Positions 41,781 to 51,372 of a stretch of DNA of 51,942 nucleotides are shown here, one piece after another (position 1 is the first letter of the stretch; every line of letters begins with the position of its first letter). Made by a program: the position numbers and the translations under genes. The stretch is taken from positions 1 to 51,942 of the forward strand of contig JAVVPE010000003.1 of NCBI GenBank assembly GCA_036655915.1, read 5' to 3'. The notes under the pieces were generated by a model. That model ran no database searches. It worked only from the letters and a program-made list of their open reading frames with translations, and had not been told where the DNA came from. The DNA comes from JAVWGW01 sp036655915. GTDB taxonomy: Bacteria; Actinomycetota; Coriobacteriia; Coriobacteriales; Eggerthellaceae.

Positions 41781-42908
41781 ATGCCCGCCATATCCATTAT
41801 CACCCCCGTATATAACGCAGAAGCCTACCTTGAACAGTGCCTCAAAAGCGTCTTAGGACAAACTTTCACCGATTTTGAATTTCTTTGTATCGATGACGGC
41901 TCAACCGACGCTTCGTTATCCTTGCTAAGGGCATATGCCGCAAGCGATGCACGCATTATCGTTGAGACGCAGAAAAATGCTGGGGCAGCAGCCGCACGAA
42001 ACCGCGCCCTTAAACAGGCGCGCGGAACCTACCTTGCCTTCATTGATGCTGATGATTTTGTTAAGCCGCAATGGCTTGAAAAACTCCACGGTAGCGCTGT
42101 GGATGCCGATGCCGACATCGTTATTCACCCTCTGGCCACCTACGACATGAAAACCGAAACCCACCACAGCCTGCCCTGGAGCTGTATGAGTGAAAACTTT
42201 CCACCCGTATTTTCCTGGCGCGATAACCCTGACAAGATTTTTAGCTCTTTTCACAATTGGGCCTGCAATAAATTTTTTCGCACGGCTCTTATTCAGGAAA
42301 ACAATCTTAGCTTTCAACGGGTAGCCCATACCGAAGATTTGCTTTTCACGTGCAGTGCTCTTATTTTTGCACATCGTATTACAACGATTGATGATGCACT
42401 TTACTCTTACCGCGTGGGCAACCCCGCAAGCAACCTTTCAACCAACGACCGCGCACCGCTCGACTTCTTTAAAGCCCACACCGCGCTCAAGGGGTTTCTT
42501 GAAAAAGAGGGAATCTATGATCTGGTGGGGAAAAGTTATAGGGATTGGACTGCCGATGGCTTAAGCTATCAATTATCAACTTACAAAAATCCGGACACCT
42601 ATAGGCATGTTTTTAAATTTGCACAGACCCAGGGACTGCGCGACCTTGATCTAAAAGACCAACCCGCCGCAAGCTTTGCTAACCCCCAACATTATCAACT
42701 TATCGAATCAATCAGCAAGGATTCCTTGGAGGAAAATTTGTTTTTCCAATACAAAAGAGCTCTTGCAAGTGTGAGCGAACGCGAACAGACCATAGATGCC
42801 CTCGTAGATGAAATTCAAGCATACGAACAATCGCCCACTTGGAAGTTAGGAAATTTCTTCCTGGCAATCCCCAAGGGCGTCAGAAGAGTTGTGAGACATG
42901 TGCGCTAG
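41781..42908 (+). CDS. GT2-family glycosyltransferase
   Basis: 375 residues; AGGAG lies six bases before the ATG. SIITPVYNAEAYLEQCL (about 5-21), CIDDGSTDASL (about 36-46) and LAFIDADDFVKPQWLEKL (about 86-103) are the GT-A donor and metal motifs. A helical C-terminal part ends with PTWKLGNFFLAIPKGVRRVV, a motif common at the ends of surface-glycan GT2 enzymes. Last gene of the plus block starting at 38907. Confidence 0.92.
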   Translation: MPAISIITPVYNAEAYLEQCLKSVLGQTFTDFEFLCIDDGSTDASLSLLRAYAASDARIIVETQKNAGAAAARNRALKQARGTYLAFIDADDFVKPQWLEKLHGSAVDADADIVIHPLATYDMKTETHHSLPWSCMSENFPPVFSWRDNPDKIFSSFHNWACNKFFRTALIQENNLSFQRVAHTEDLLFTCSALIFAHRITTIDDALYSYRVGNPASNLSTNDRAPLDFFKAHTALKGFLEKEGIYDLVGKSYRDWTADGLSYQLSTYKNPDTYRHVFKFAQTQGLRDLDLKDQPAASFANPQHYQLIESISKDSLEENLFFQYKRALASVSEREQTIDALVDEIQAYEQSPTWKLGNFFLAIPKGVRRVVRHVR

Positions 42909-42921
42909 TGCGCGCCGACAC

Positions 42922-43926
42922 TTAAAACCCGTCGCCATACTTACTTGCGAAAGCTTGACTGTCCCCCAGTAAATTCTGTAAAAGAGCCCAACTATCCTCG
43001 CCAAAAAGCGAACGTTTAAGTTCGCCTTTTTTCTGTGCCTGAGCAAAATCTTCCGCCATACGCTTAGCAAGGGGCTCGTGAAACTCACGCGAAACACGAT
43101 TGTAATTCCACCGGTAAGTGTTAAACATATGCACAAAGAAAATATCCGTAAAGCGCGCCCGCCGTGGCGGATCGCTCCGCATGAAGTGATCCGCCGCCTC
43201 AAATTCATCGCATACCTCAAATATTTTCGTGCTTGACTTCACTGACGAGTCGGGGTTGTCAATACGATAGTGGAGCAATGCCTGGGGCAACAAGAGCACC
43301 CGTCGGGCACAAAACCAGCACTTCAAAACAAAGGCGGTGTCCTGAAATGACGCCCCGGGAGTTTCACGAAACTTCACACCATAGGACTCAAGCAAAGAAC
43401 GCCTATAAATTGCCGCCCAAATTGTTGGAACCGTGCAGAGGGCATCGGGATAGCACGCAGGATCAAACACCTTGCGGTAGGGCTTCCCGGCAAAAGTTTT
43501 CTTGCGATGATCCCTACCCGCTTCATACTCAAAGTAGTTCGATTTAACCAGATCACAATCCTTTTTGTGCGCCCATGAGTAAAGCGTTTTGAACATGGAG
43601 CGCGAAGCGAAATCGTCTGATTCGGTTATGCCTACATACTCACCTTTGGCGCAGGCAAGACCCGCATTCATAGAGGCTCCATACCCTGAATTTTGCTTAT
43701 CAATAACGACAATCCGAGCATCTTGGGCAGCATAGTTTTGGATAATCGCAAGGGTGCTATCGGTTGAACCATCGTTGATGCAGATGATTTCAATTTCCTT
43801 CAACGTTTGGTTTATCAGGCTTTCCAAGCATTGCGGCAAGAAGCGCTCGACATTAAAACAAGGAACCAAAATGGATACCTTGGGGGCTGTGTTTACGCCA
43901 GAAATAGTTGCAGCACCAAAACCCAT
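42922..43926 (-). CDS. GT2-family glycosyltransferase (EpsH-like)
   Basis: 334 residues from the ATG at 43926, which has GGGGAGGG about ten bases upstream; a TTG 11 codons earlier would bury that site. VSILVPCFNVERFLPQCLES (about 17-36), INDGSTDSTL and GITESDDFASRSMFK carry the GT-A motifs. FQDTAFVLKCWFCARRVLLL is typical of the acceptor side. It follows the glucosaminidase gene by 42 bases on the same strand and may share its transcript. Confidence 0.9.
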   Translation of the reverse strand: MGFGAATISGVNTAPKVSILVPCFNVERFLPQCLESLINQTLKEIEIICINDGSTDSTLAIIQNYAAQDARIVVIDKQNSGYGASMNAGLACAKGEYVGITESDDFASRSMFKTLYSWAHKKDCDLVKSNYFEYEAGRDHRKKTFAGKPYRKVFDPACYPDALCTVPTIWAAIYRRSLLESYGVKFRETPGASFQDTAFVLKCWFCARRVLLLPQALLHYRIDNPDSSVKSSTKIFEVCDEFEAADHFMRSDPPRRARFTDIFFVHMFNTYRWNYNRVSREFHEPLAKRMAEDFAQAQKKGELKRSLFGEDSWALLQNLLGDSQAFASKYGDGF

Positions 43927-43968
43927 AGTTATTAAACCCTCCCCTTTGCGTGACAACAAAACTTTCCG

Positions 43969-45900
43969 CTATGAATAACGGGGCACCGAGAAATTCAAAC
44001 CCGTATTAATCGTGGTGATGCCATTGTAGCTATAGCAGTTATCCATGACCCTTGCGATGCCCGTCGCCCAGGTGCGGCTTGTTGCATACTGCTTCCAAAC
44101 AGCATTATCTCTAGCAGCCTGCTCAAAGTTCCAGCGCATCTTGTAGAGCGTGTTTTGATGCCAGGCATTCTTGAAGTAGCAACCACTGCCGTTGCTGCCT
44201 TCCGCAATCCATTGCGCCGCACCTATGATAGCTTTTTCAGGCGTATCCCAATTCTGTTGATAAGCCATCAGACGACCACCCGACAAAGGACTGGAATCGT
44301 AGGCACCTATGCCAAAGAAATTGTAATAGGTTTTCCCCGTCGCCTTATAAAGCACCTTGCCCTCGCTATCAAGCACATCGCTGGTAAAGGCCCAGCCACG
44401 AGCCAAGGCCGACTTCCCCCAGCCGCTTTCCAAAATAGCATGCGACAAAAGATACACTTCATTGGTGCCGTATTGTCGTGCGGCAGCAATAAACGCTGCC
44501 CCCTGACCGGCAAGCATGCCATTAGCGCCCTGGGTTGCAATAAAGCCATTCAGCTGATCAGCCGTAACAACACCCGAATAGCCTTGATCGACAAGGGCAA
44601 ATTGATAAAACCCTGCTTCTCCATATTGAAAGTTGGAGGGGTCAAGGCTTTCAAGGATTTGATCTTTGGTGTAGGTGGGCTGAGAGCTATGAACGGCGTT
44701 GTATTCTATATCGAGCATGTGCGAAAGGCTGATGCCCGTATCCTGAACACTCAGTTGATCGGTTAACCCCGCAATAATAGTATTGCGCGTATCATTGGAA
44801 ACGACACCCGTACCGCCAAAGAAACGAATTTGAGATATTGCATTTTTGTGATCGATGGCAGTCTGGATTGTCGAGGAAGAAGAGTCGCTTACCAAGAGTA
44901 AGACAGATTTTGAGGAACCCTGCAAAACACTACCCGCCAGGGCATCCCAAGGCGAAAGGCCTGTTGTGAAAGCTAGGTTATTCCAGGAAAAACCCTGCGT
45001 ATCAACCGCCCATTGGGCAATAGCTGAACTGGTTTCGTATTGAGTGTCGCCGGAAAGACGGTTATAAGAACCGTGGGAAGCGTAGGTTAAGCCCGAAACA
45101 AACCCCTCGGTTCTTTCCGAAACAGCATTCAGGCCACCTGTAAGGATAACCTTACTAAACATTCCTGCCACCGCCCCTTGGGCAAGGGTATCTTTTTGAT
45201 TCTTCTGTAAATTGCCCAACCCGTCCGTCAAAAAAATGGGCGCTTTTTTGGCATACGCTATCGGTGAAATGGAAAGGGCATCACCAAAGCTTGTTCCTGT
45301 AGACACAATCGCCGTATCCCCTGACCAATAACTATTTTTTACGCCATAGTCATAAATGGCCAATTGAGTATCAAAACAGCTGTTCCCCCACAAACGCGTT
45401 TCAACAGATACGCCAGCCTCTTGAAGTTGAGACTCCACCGCCCCAGACACTGCCGCGACACCTCCGATAATCACAACGCTCGTAACACCCATGTCGAGCA
45501 AGGTCTGTTTGGTGGCCACATTGAGGGAATCCTGCCAGGTAAACAAAATGGGGCCCTTTGTTGCGGCAAGCCCCGACGCCGAAAGAGCATCGACCCAAGA
45601 ACCCCCTGGCCCGCCCACAATAATGGCTGATGTCGACCCCTGAGGATATGCTGCCCTCGCCTCTAAAATGGCTGTTTCAAACATGGAATCTCCCGCATAG
45701 GTTGTAACGGAATCGCTACCACCCCCGCTCAAAGAATACGTGTCTACAGCCAGATCGCCTGAAACGCCAACAACTTGCTCGATTTCTTCATCGGTAAGGG
45801 TGCTTGGAGTTTGCGCATACGCACCAAGCGGGAAAGCGAAAGCACTCACCACCGCAAGGGAAAGCAGAAGTGAAAACGGTCTTTTGAGAACTTGGATCAT
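43969..45900 (-). CDS. secreted beta-N-acetylglucosaminidase with three CWB2 repeats
   Basis: 643 residues. Signal peptide about 1-29 (FSLLLSLAVVSAFAFPLGAYA). Three cell-wall-binding repeat 2 units cover about residues 65-385; each has the pattern of a FETA start, a GDALS or WDAL segment and a VIIGG/ILTGG/RFFGG strand. The C-terminal region (about 440-640) is a glucosaminidase domain with catalytic Glu in LLSHAILESGWGKSALA. CWB2 modules anchor clostridial wall proteins to an anionic wall polymer. GGAGG before the ATG. Located 9 bases after the amidase gene in the same direction. Confidence 0.92.
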   Translation of the reverse strand: MIQVLKRPFSLLLSLAVVSAFAFPLGAYAQTPSTLTDEEIEQVVGVSGDLAVDTYSLSGGGSDSVTTYAGDSMFETAILEARAAYPQGSTSAIIVGGPGGSWVDALSASGLAATKGPILFTWQDSLNVATKQTLLDMGVTSVVIIGGVAAVSGAVESQLQEAGVSVETRLWGNSCFDTQLAIYDYGVKNSYWSGDTAIVSTGTSFGDALSISPIAYAKKAPIFLTDGLGNLQKNQKDTLAQGAVAGMFSKVILTGGLNAVSERTEGFVSGLTYASHGSYNRLSGDTQYETSSAIAQWAVDTQGFSWNNLAFTTGLSPWDALAGSVLQGSSKSVLLLVSDSSSSTIQTAIDHKNAISQIRFFGGTGVVSNDTRNTIIAGLTDQLSVQDTGISLSHMLDIEYNAVHSSQPTYTKDQILESLDPSNFQYGEAGFYQFALVDQGYSGVVTADQLNGFIATQGANGMLAGQGAAFIAAARQYGTNEVYLLSHAILESGWGKSALARGWAFTSDVLDSEGKVLYKATGKTYYNFFGIGAYDSSPLSGGRLMAYQQNWDTPEKAIIGAAQWIAEGSNGSGCYFKNAWHQNTLYKMRWNFEQAARDNAVWKQYATSRTWATGIARVMDNCYSYNGITTINTGLNFSVPRYS

Positions 45901-45909
45901 TTTGGCCTC

Positions 45910-47634
45910 CTAGGCAACAATGCCTTCAGCAATTTTATAAGCAATTTCCACTTTACGGCTTGCGTAGGTATCCATGTCATATCCGCTATCAATGAAGCAT
46001 ATTTCCAGCAATGTTGCCGGTAAATAGCCTCCCAAAATTGCAACTTCTTGTGCCTTCTGGCCGCGATCCCTCAGGCCAATACCTTCTATAAGGCGAGGGT
46101 GTATCTGACCTTGCCATGGCGGTGAAAGAAAAGAAGCATTGTAATCGTGAATAAGCGATTCGGTTCCCGAGCCCCCACCTGAATTAAAGTGAATTGAAAC
46201 AAGAGCATCGCAACCCTGAGCAACGGCTTCGGCATGCCTTAACTTATACCATCCACCATCATCATTGACGAAGGTCTCAACCCCGTAGGTGTTCCGCAGA
46301 ATATTACCCACCATACCGGCCAGTTCTCTGTTAAGAGCCGCTTCCTCATATCCATTGCCGCAGGCACCCGGGTCATACGAACCGGCATTGTTATCATTCC
46401 ACCCATGCCCGGCATCGACATACACCTTAAACCCAGGCAACGCCGCATAGGGAAACCCAAATGCATCGGCTACACCCATGCGCACCCGCGTGGGCAAAGC
46501 AGCCTTGCCGCCGAAGAACCGAACAGAATTAATAGAGCTAGCATGCTGCGCCGCAGCAGTAATTGTTGATGTCGCATAATCTGAAGCAAGCAGTAAAACT
46601 GACTTTGAAGACCCTTGTAAAACACTACCCGCCAAAGCATCCCAAGGCGAAAGTCCCGTCGCAAAAGCCAGGTTGTTCCAGGAAAAGCCCTGCGTATCCA
46701 CCGCCCACTGAGCGATGGCAGAACTGGTTTCGTATTGCGTTTGCCCCGCAAGGCGCGTAGCCACGCCGTCCCCTTTGGCAAGGATGCTGATAAAATCAAG
46801 AAATCCCAGTGTTGTTTCTGCGACGGCATCTTTGCCGCCCACGGCTACCACAGTGCCAAAATAGCCTAGCTGAGTGGATGCCGCAATAAGAGCATCTTTC
46901 TGCGCGTTGGGCAAACTCTTTGTTGAATCCGTTAAAAAAATGGGTGCTTTTCGGGCATAGGCCACCGGAGAGATAGAAAGAGCATCGCCATAATTTCCAG
47001 CGGTGGCCACAAAGGCAATATCGCCCGCCCAGCAGCTGTTTTTTACACCATACTCATAAATTTTAATCTGCGTTTCAAAACAATCAGCGCCCGCCAAACG
47101 CGACTCAACAGCAATACCCGCCTCTTGGAGCTGAGGCACCACCGCCTCCGACACCGCTGCAGTACCGCCGATAATAATCACGCTTTTAACGCCTAAATCA
47201 AGAAGTGCCTGCTTTGTCGCTTCATTAAGTGAAGTTTTCCACGTAAAAAGAATGGGACCTTTGGTTGCAGCAAGCCCTGCAACCGAAAGAGCATCGATCC
47301 AGGAATCGCCCGGGCCACTGACCAAAATAGCTGATCGAGCCCCCTGAGGATAGGCCGCCTTTGCTTCGGCAATCGCCGTCTCAAACAGTGAATCTCCTGC
47401 ATATTCCGTTGCCGTTACCGCACCAATTTTTGCCGTAGCAGCTTTAGGGGAAGAACCATCAGAGGAAGTCTCTTTCACCTCCAGAGAAAGAGTTCCTTCT
47501 TCAAAGGCTTTGCTTATCTCTTCTTCGGAAGCAGGCGACTGATCACTTTCAAGCGTTGCCCAGGCTGAAGAAGGAAAGACAACGAGAGAAAGCGCAACGC
47601 ATAGAATTAAAGTTTTTGGATAGTGTTTTTGCAC
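45910..47634 (-). CDS. secreted N-acetylmuramoyl-L-alanine amidase with three CWB2 repeats
   Basis: 574 residues from the GTG at 47634 (AGGAG six bases upstream); a longer ATG frame exists but has no RBS. Signal peptide about 1-27 (TLILCVALSLVVFPSSAWA). Three CWB2 units from about 75 to 395, the third nearly identical to the third unit of the next gene. The C-terminal Amidase_3 domain has DAGHG, YEEAALN, SIHFNSGGGSGTE and the catalytic LLEICFID. It cleaves the amide between MurNAc and the stem peptide. A TAAGAT box near 47698 on the minus strand may be its promoter. Confidence 0.93.
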   Translation of the reverse strand: MQKHYPKTLILCVALSLVVFPSSAWATLESDQSPASEEEISKAFEEGTLSLEVKETSSDGSSPKAATAKIGAVTATEYAGDSLFETAIAEAKAAYPQGARSAILVSGPGDSWIDALSVAGLAATKGPILFTWKTSLNEATKQALLDLGVKSVIIIGGTAAVSEAVVPQLQEAGIAVESRLAGADCFETQIKIYEYGVKNSCWAGDIAFVATAGNYGDALSISPVAYARKAPIFLTDSTKSLPNAQKDALIAASTQLGYFGTVVAVGGKDAVAETTLGFLDFISILAKGDGVATRLAGQTQYETSSAIAQWAVDTQGFSWNNLAFATGLSPWDALAGSVLQGSSKSVLLLASDYATSTITAAAQHASSINSVRFFGGKAALPTRVRMGVADAFGFPYAALPGFKVYVDAGHGWNDNNAGSYDPGACGNGYEEAALNRELAGMVGNILRNTYGVETFVNDDGGWYKLRHAEAVAQGCDALVSIHFNSGGGSGTESLIHDYNASFLSPPWQGQIHPRLIEGIGLRDRGQKAQEVAILGGYLPATLLEICFIDSGYDMDTYASRKVEIAYKIAEGIVA

Positions 47635-47868
47635 GATATCTCCTGAACTTCGATGGAAAAACCAGCGACCCCACAAGGCCTCTAGCTAAGTCTGCTATCT
47701 TACAATAGCGTTTCATTTTAACACTTTAGCTACAACGCCTTGTCAGAAGCGCTGACCACCTTGAAATAAATGCGAAAACCAAGGTATCTACTTGGAACAA
47801 TAAAGCTTCCAGGAAGTGCAGCCACACAATAGCCCTACGCGCTTGCCCCATTTGCGCAGAAATCAACA

Positions 47869-47877
47869 TGTTATACT
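47869..47877 (+). promoter_or_regulatory. extended -10 promoter candidate of the legB-like gene
   Basis: TGT followed by TATACT. No good -35, which extended -10 promoters can lack. It predicts a leader of about 145 bases that includes the 47920-48012 stem. Confidence 0.45.
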
Positions 47878-47919
47878 TGAAATGTTGTAGACGAAAACAC
47901 TCCGCCAATTGCACCCTTT

Positions 47920-48012
47920 AACCAACGGGGATAAGGTAATTGATTGAGCACAATCGATGCTGCGCACGTAAGCGGCTGCGTGAAGATAAAAGAAACAAGT
48001 CTACCGTTGGTT
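47920..48012 (+). ncRNA. structured leader candidate upstream of the legB-like gene
   Basis: AACCAACGG (47920-47928) pairs perfectly with CCGTTGGTT (48004-48012). Inside lie a GATTG(AGCA)CAATC hairpin and a CGCA...TGCG hairpin (about 47963-47980), giving a three-way junction. The 3' arm ends 7 bases before the GGAG ribosome-binding site at 48020. I do not recognise a known riboswitch class; protein binding or simple mRNA folding are alternatives. Confidence 0.45.
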
Positions 48013-48028
48013 CTACGATAGGAGACAC

Positions 48029-49012
48029 ATGAGCAGTAAAATTTTGGTCACGGGGGCAGACGGATTCATCGGAAGCCACTTAACAGAACTCTTAGTTTCC
48101 CAAGGCTTCGATGTTCGTGCCTTCGTCTGTTACAACTCCTTCAATTCATGGGGCTGGCTTGATTCCATCCCAAAAGAAACGCTACAAAAAATAGAAATAT
48201 TTCAAGGAGACATCCGTGATCCCCATGGCGTAACTACCGCCATGAAGGGATGCGATGCGGTGTTTCATTTGGCAGCGCTTATCGCCATTCCCTTTAGCTA
48301 TCACTCCCCAGATGCCTATGTTGACACCAATATCAAGGGAACACTCAACGTACTACAGGCGGCACGTGACCTTGACTGTTCGCGCATTTTAGTGACCTCA
48401 ACATCGGAAGTTTACGGAACGGCGCGCTATGTGCCCATAGACGAAAACCATCCCTTTCAAGGTCAATCCCCCTATTCCGCTACAAAAATTGCTGCGGATC
48501 GCTTAGCGGAATCTTTTTACCGAAGCTTCGAACTTCCTGTAAGCATAGTGCGCCCCTTCAACACCTTTGGTCCGCGGCAATCAGCGCGAGCCATTATTCC
48601 CACCATCATCACACAGCTTTTAGCGGGGTCTGAATCAATCCAGCTAGGCTCCCTTACCCCCACGCGCGACTTCAGCTACGTCAGCGACACCATCAATGGC
48701 TTTCTTCGAATTTTCCTTTCCGATGCAACAATCGGAGAGGAAATAAACATCGCCACCCAACGAGAAGTTTCGATGGGTGAACTAGCTGATGAGCTTATTC
48801 GGCAGATCAATCCTTCGGCACACATTGTCTGTGATGAGCAAAGACTTCGCCCTGAAAAAAGCGAAGTGAACCAACTTTTGGGATCAAATGAAAAAATTAA
48901 GCGACTCACTAACTGGGAGCCTCGTTATACACTTGAGCAGGGCCTTGAGGAGACTATAGAATTTTTCCGGGGAAACTTAAGCCGCTATAAAACCGATATA
49001 TACAATCTTTAA
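48029..49012 (+). CDS. LegB-like NAD-dependent nucleotide-sugar 4,6-dehydratase
   Basis: 327 residues. An extended short-chain dehydrogenase: the NAD-binding TGADGFIGSHL (about 8-18), the catalytic Ser/Tyr in TSTSEVYG and YSATKIAADR (YxxxK). The segment FVCYNSFNSWGWLDSIP (about 33-49) is what I remember as characteristic of LegB in legionaminic acid synthesis, rather than generic epimerases. LegB acts on UDP- or GDP-GlcNAc to give the 4-keto-6-deoxy sugar. A PtmE-like gene follows 15 bases later; the other legionaminate genes are not in this window. Confidence 0.82.
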   Translation: MSSKILVTGADGFIGSHLTELLVSQGFDVRAFVCYNSFNSWGWLDSIPKETLQKIEIFQGDIRDPHGVTTAMKGCDAVFHLAALIAIPFSYHSPDAYVDTNIKGTLNVLQAARDLDCSRILVTSTSEVYGTARYVPIDENHPFQGQSPYSATKIAADRLAESFYRSFELPVSIVRPFNTFGPRQSARAIIPTIITQLLAGSESIQLGSLTPTRDFSYVSDTINGFLRIFLSDATIGEEINIATQREVSMGELADELIRQINPSAHIVCDEQRLRPEKSEVNQLLGSNEKIKRLTNWEPRYTLEQGLEETIEFFRGNLSRYKTDIYNL

Positions 49013-49027
49013 GAAAGGTTGCCAAAC

Positions 49028-49786
49028 GTGAGCAACGCATCCCTAAACAAAGTATCAACTACGGCAGAACCAATCGAAACTATCCCCGTCGTTATTATGG
49101 CGGGTGGCAAGGGAACACGCCTTGACCCCTATACGCGCATTTTACCTAAACCGCTTATCCCTATAGGAAACTTGCCCATCATCGAACACATCATAAATAG
49201 CTTTCATGCATACGGATTGCGCTCCTATCATATTATTGTTAACTATAAAAAGCAGCTGATTCGTGCCTATTTTGCCGAACAGCAAAATGCGCAGCATATC
49301 ACCTTTTACGACGAGGAAGAACCTTTAAATACCGGTGGTGGCCTATCGCTTCTTAAGGGACGTATTGAAACAACGTTCTTTCTTACCAACTGCGATGTTG
49401 TCATCAAAGAAAACTACCAAGATATTCTCAAATTTCACCAAGATCACCGCAATGTCATAACCATTATTTGCGCAAAAAAAGAAATTGTCATACCTTACGG
49501 GGTTATAGAGCTCGACGAAACGAGTGCCGTGACCTCCATGCAAGAAAAGCCCAGCTTTTCGTTCACGACTAATACGGGAGTCTATGTAGTAGAGCCCAGC
49601 GTGCTCAACACCATACAAGACGGTGTTGCCATTAGCTTCCCCGATATCATCGACCAGCAGCGAGCGTGCGGGAAACGCGTTGGAGCCTACATCGTCAATG
49701 AGGAACAGTGGTTCGATATGGGGCAAATGAACGAACTTGAGGCTATGCAAAGAACGTTTGTTGCGGAACCAGACAAAAAAGCTTAG
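49028..49786 (+). CDS. PtmE-like sugar-phosphate nucleotidyltransferase
   Basis: 252 residues from the GTG at 49028 (AAGAAAGG ten bases upstream); a TTG three codons earlier abuts that site. The nucleotide-binding loop VVIMAGGKGTRLDPYTRILP (about 21-40) and KPLIPIGNLPIIEH are plain, with NCDVVIKENYQDIL holding the metal Asp and TNTGVYVVEPS later. In Campylobacter PtmE makes GDP-glucosamine for legionaminic acid; the LegB neighbour supports a like role. It lacks the CBS domains found in the longest PtmE forms. Its stop overlaps that of the convergent gene. Confidence 0.85.
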   Translation: MSNASLNKVSTTAEPIETIPVVIMAGGKGTRLDPYTRILPKPLIPIGNLPIIEHIINSFHAYGLRSYHIIVNYKKQLIRAYFAEQQNAQHITFYDEEEPLNTGGGLSLLKGRIETTFFLTNCDVVIKENYQDILKFHQDHRNVITIICAKKEIVIPYGVIELDETSAVTSMQEKPSFSFTTNTGVYVVEPSVLNTIQDGVAISFPDIIDQQRACGKRVGAYIVNEEQWFDMGQMNELEAMQRTFVAEPDKKA

Positions 49787-51369
49787 GATTTTGCGGGGTG
49801 CATAAGATTGCCTAAGTTCCAGATTGCCCGCTTTATCGGGTTTGATTTTACGTAAGCAATTTCTTTTTCGACAGTAACCTGGGTGCGGCACAGTCGATAC
49901 ATTTTTTCGTGACACAAGCGCGCACACAGCTCAAAGCGATCGGGGTCATTATAGAGACCTTCAATAATGTCTGCATAGGCTACAGGATTTTCCACATCAG
50001 CCAACAATCCGCAATCATTGGGAAGAAAATACTCGGCTGCATCTATGGCAGAACTTACCACAGCAAGACCCGACATGGCAGCTTCCCCCATCGACACACC
50101 CTGAGTGTCAAAGCGCGTTGCAAACAAACCGATGCCGTTTTGAGCATGAATCTTCGGCAAATCTTTTCGCGCAAGAAAATAGGGGTGGAGGTGAACATTC
50201 TCAAAATGGCTGATGGGATCCGTAAGCTCATGATAGAACCCGCCAGTACCATAAATATTGAATTCCATATCCTTAAAGCAGGGTCGTTTACTTAATTCGA
50301 GGATAGTAGCCGCAGCAATATCATTAGCATAGGTGGCTATATTATCGAATTTTCGATTAAAAAAAATGTTCCGCCGCAAATCAGGGCTTTTGGGGTGGTA
50401 GGCGAAAAGCTTTTCATCAACGACATCGGGAATAAGGAGGTAACGATTAAAGCGAATATCGATCAGCGCTTCGCTGCGCTCCTTAAGTTTTTCGGAAGGA
50501 AAAAACCAGACAACATTCTGCATTTCATTGTAGCGTTTAATTACCGCGTCACGCGCTTCGAATTCCTGCACCTGCGCTTCGGTAAGCGCTCGCTTCTCTT
50601 CAAAGTAGGGTGTCGCAAACTCAGGGTAATCCCAGTATCTCGTTTCGGGGCAATGCGTCTTAATGATAAGAGTGGTTCGGTCGAGATTGCAGGCATCAAA
50701 GACGGCGGCATAGCGCAGGTCAAAAAAATGCGAGATAAGAACTCGGTAGCGATGCAAAGACAGTGCCGTCTGCAGCTTATCAAGTGGTAGACGCAAAACA
50801 TGCACGCCCTCAAACTCGTAAGAACAGCAAGAATTGTAATCATGGGCACAAATAACCTCGCATTTTACTTTTGCAGCAAGGTAGGCCTTTACGCGAGAAT
50901 GAACAAACGCACACAGGTATCTATTTTCCTGCGTAGGGTAGGTGGGCACAACAAAAACAACTGCACTCTTAAGAGAGCGTTTGCAGAATTCCTCAACAGG
51001 GTTCTCATAACTACAAGGAGCGGTATTGATAGCACTAACCCGTAACGACGAGTGCGAAAATACTTTTATGAGCAGGGCATGTTCTTGGCTGGCCGGCAGT
51101 TCAACAAGGGTTTCAGAGCCAAGAGATGCCTCGCCAAGAACCCTGTTATTTTCATCGACTTGATACAGGATGCCCGCATTTCCTGCAAGTGAAGCCCCCT
51201 CAAACGTCACAAGTATAAACCCTGCTGCACCACCATCGGGAAGTACGCATCTGAGCAGGCCGTCGGTGTCGCCGTTATTGGCAATGCATAGCCCCTGGGC
51301 ATCAACCTCAAATGACACTTCCGGCGAAGAGATGACCCAACTGGCCTGTAGGAAACTTTGAGCATCCAT
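49783..51369 (-). CDS. GT4-type glycosyltransferase with N-terminal beta-rich domain
   Basis: 528 residues, longer than usual. Residues 1-125 look beta-rich, probably a carbohydrate-recognition or dimerisation module. The GT-B part begins near VVFVVPTYPTQENRYLCAFV (about 136-155). The C-terminal half has FNRKFDNIATYANDIAAATI, NIYGTGGFYHELTDPI and DTQGVSMGEAAMSGLAVVSS, the last with an EX7E-like donor site. Its ATG is three bases after the glf stop, so both are cotranscribed. It may act on or near galactofuranose. Confidence 0.85.
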   Translation of the reverse strand: MDAQSFLQASWVISSPEVSFEVDAQGLCIANNGDTDGLLRCVLPDGGAAGFILVTFEGASLAGNAGILYQVDENNRVLGEASLGSETLVELPASQEHALLIKVFSHSSLRVSAINTAPCSYENPVEEFCKRSLKSAVVFVVPTYPTQENRYLCAFVHSRVKAYLAAKVKCEVICAHDYNSCCSYEFEGVHVLRLPLDKLQTALSLHRYRVLISHFFDLRYAAVFDACNLDRTTLIIKTHCPETRYWDYPEFATPYFEEKRALTEAQVQEFEARDAVIKRYNEMQNVVWFFPSEKLKERSEALIDIRFNRYLLIPDVVDEKLFAYHPKSPDLRRNIFFNRKFDNIATYANDIAAATILELSKRPCFKDMEFNIYGTGGFYHELTDPISHFENVHLHPYFLARKDLPKIHAQNGIGLFATRFDTQGVSMGEAAMSGLAVVSSAIDAAEYFLPNDCGLLADVENPVAYADIIEGLYNDPDRFELCARLCHEKMYRLCRTQVTVEKEIAYVKSNPIKRAIWNLGNLMHPAKS

Positions 51370-51372
51370 GAG

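Larger units (their letters stand above)
47635..48028. other. 394-bp divergent intergenic region
   Basis: Lies between the amidase (minus) and the LegB-like gene (plus). Contains a -10-like TAAGAT for the amidase, an extended -10 (TGTTATACT, 47869-47877) for the plus gene, and a long inverted-repeat leader described separately. No gene seen. Confidence 0.6.
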
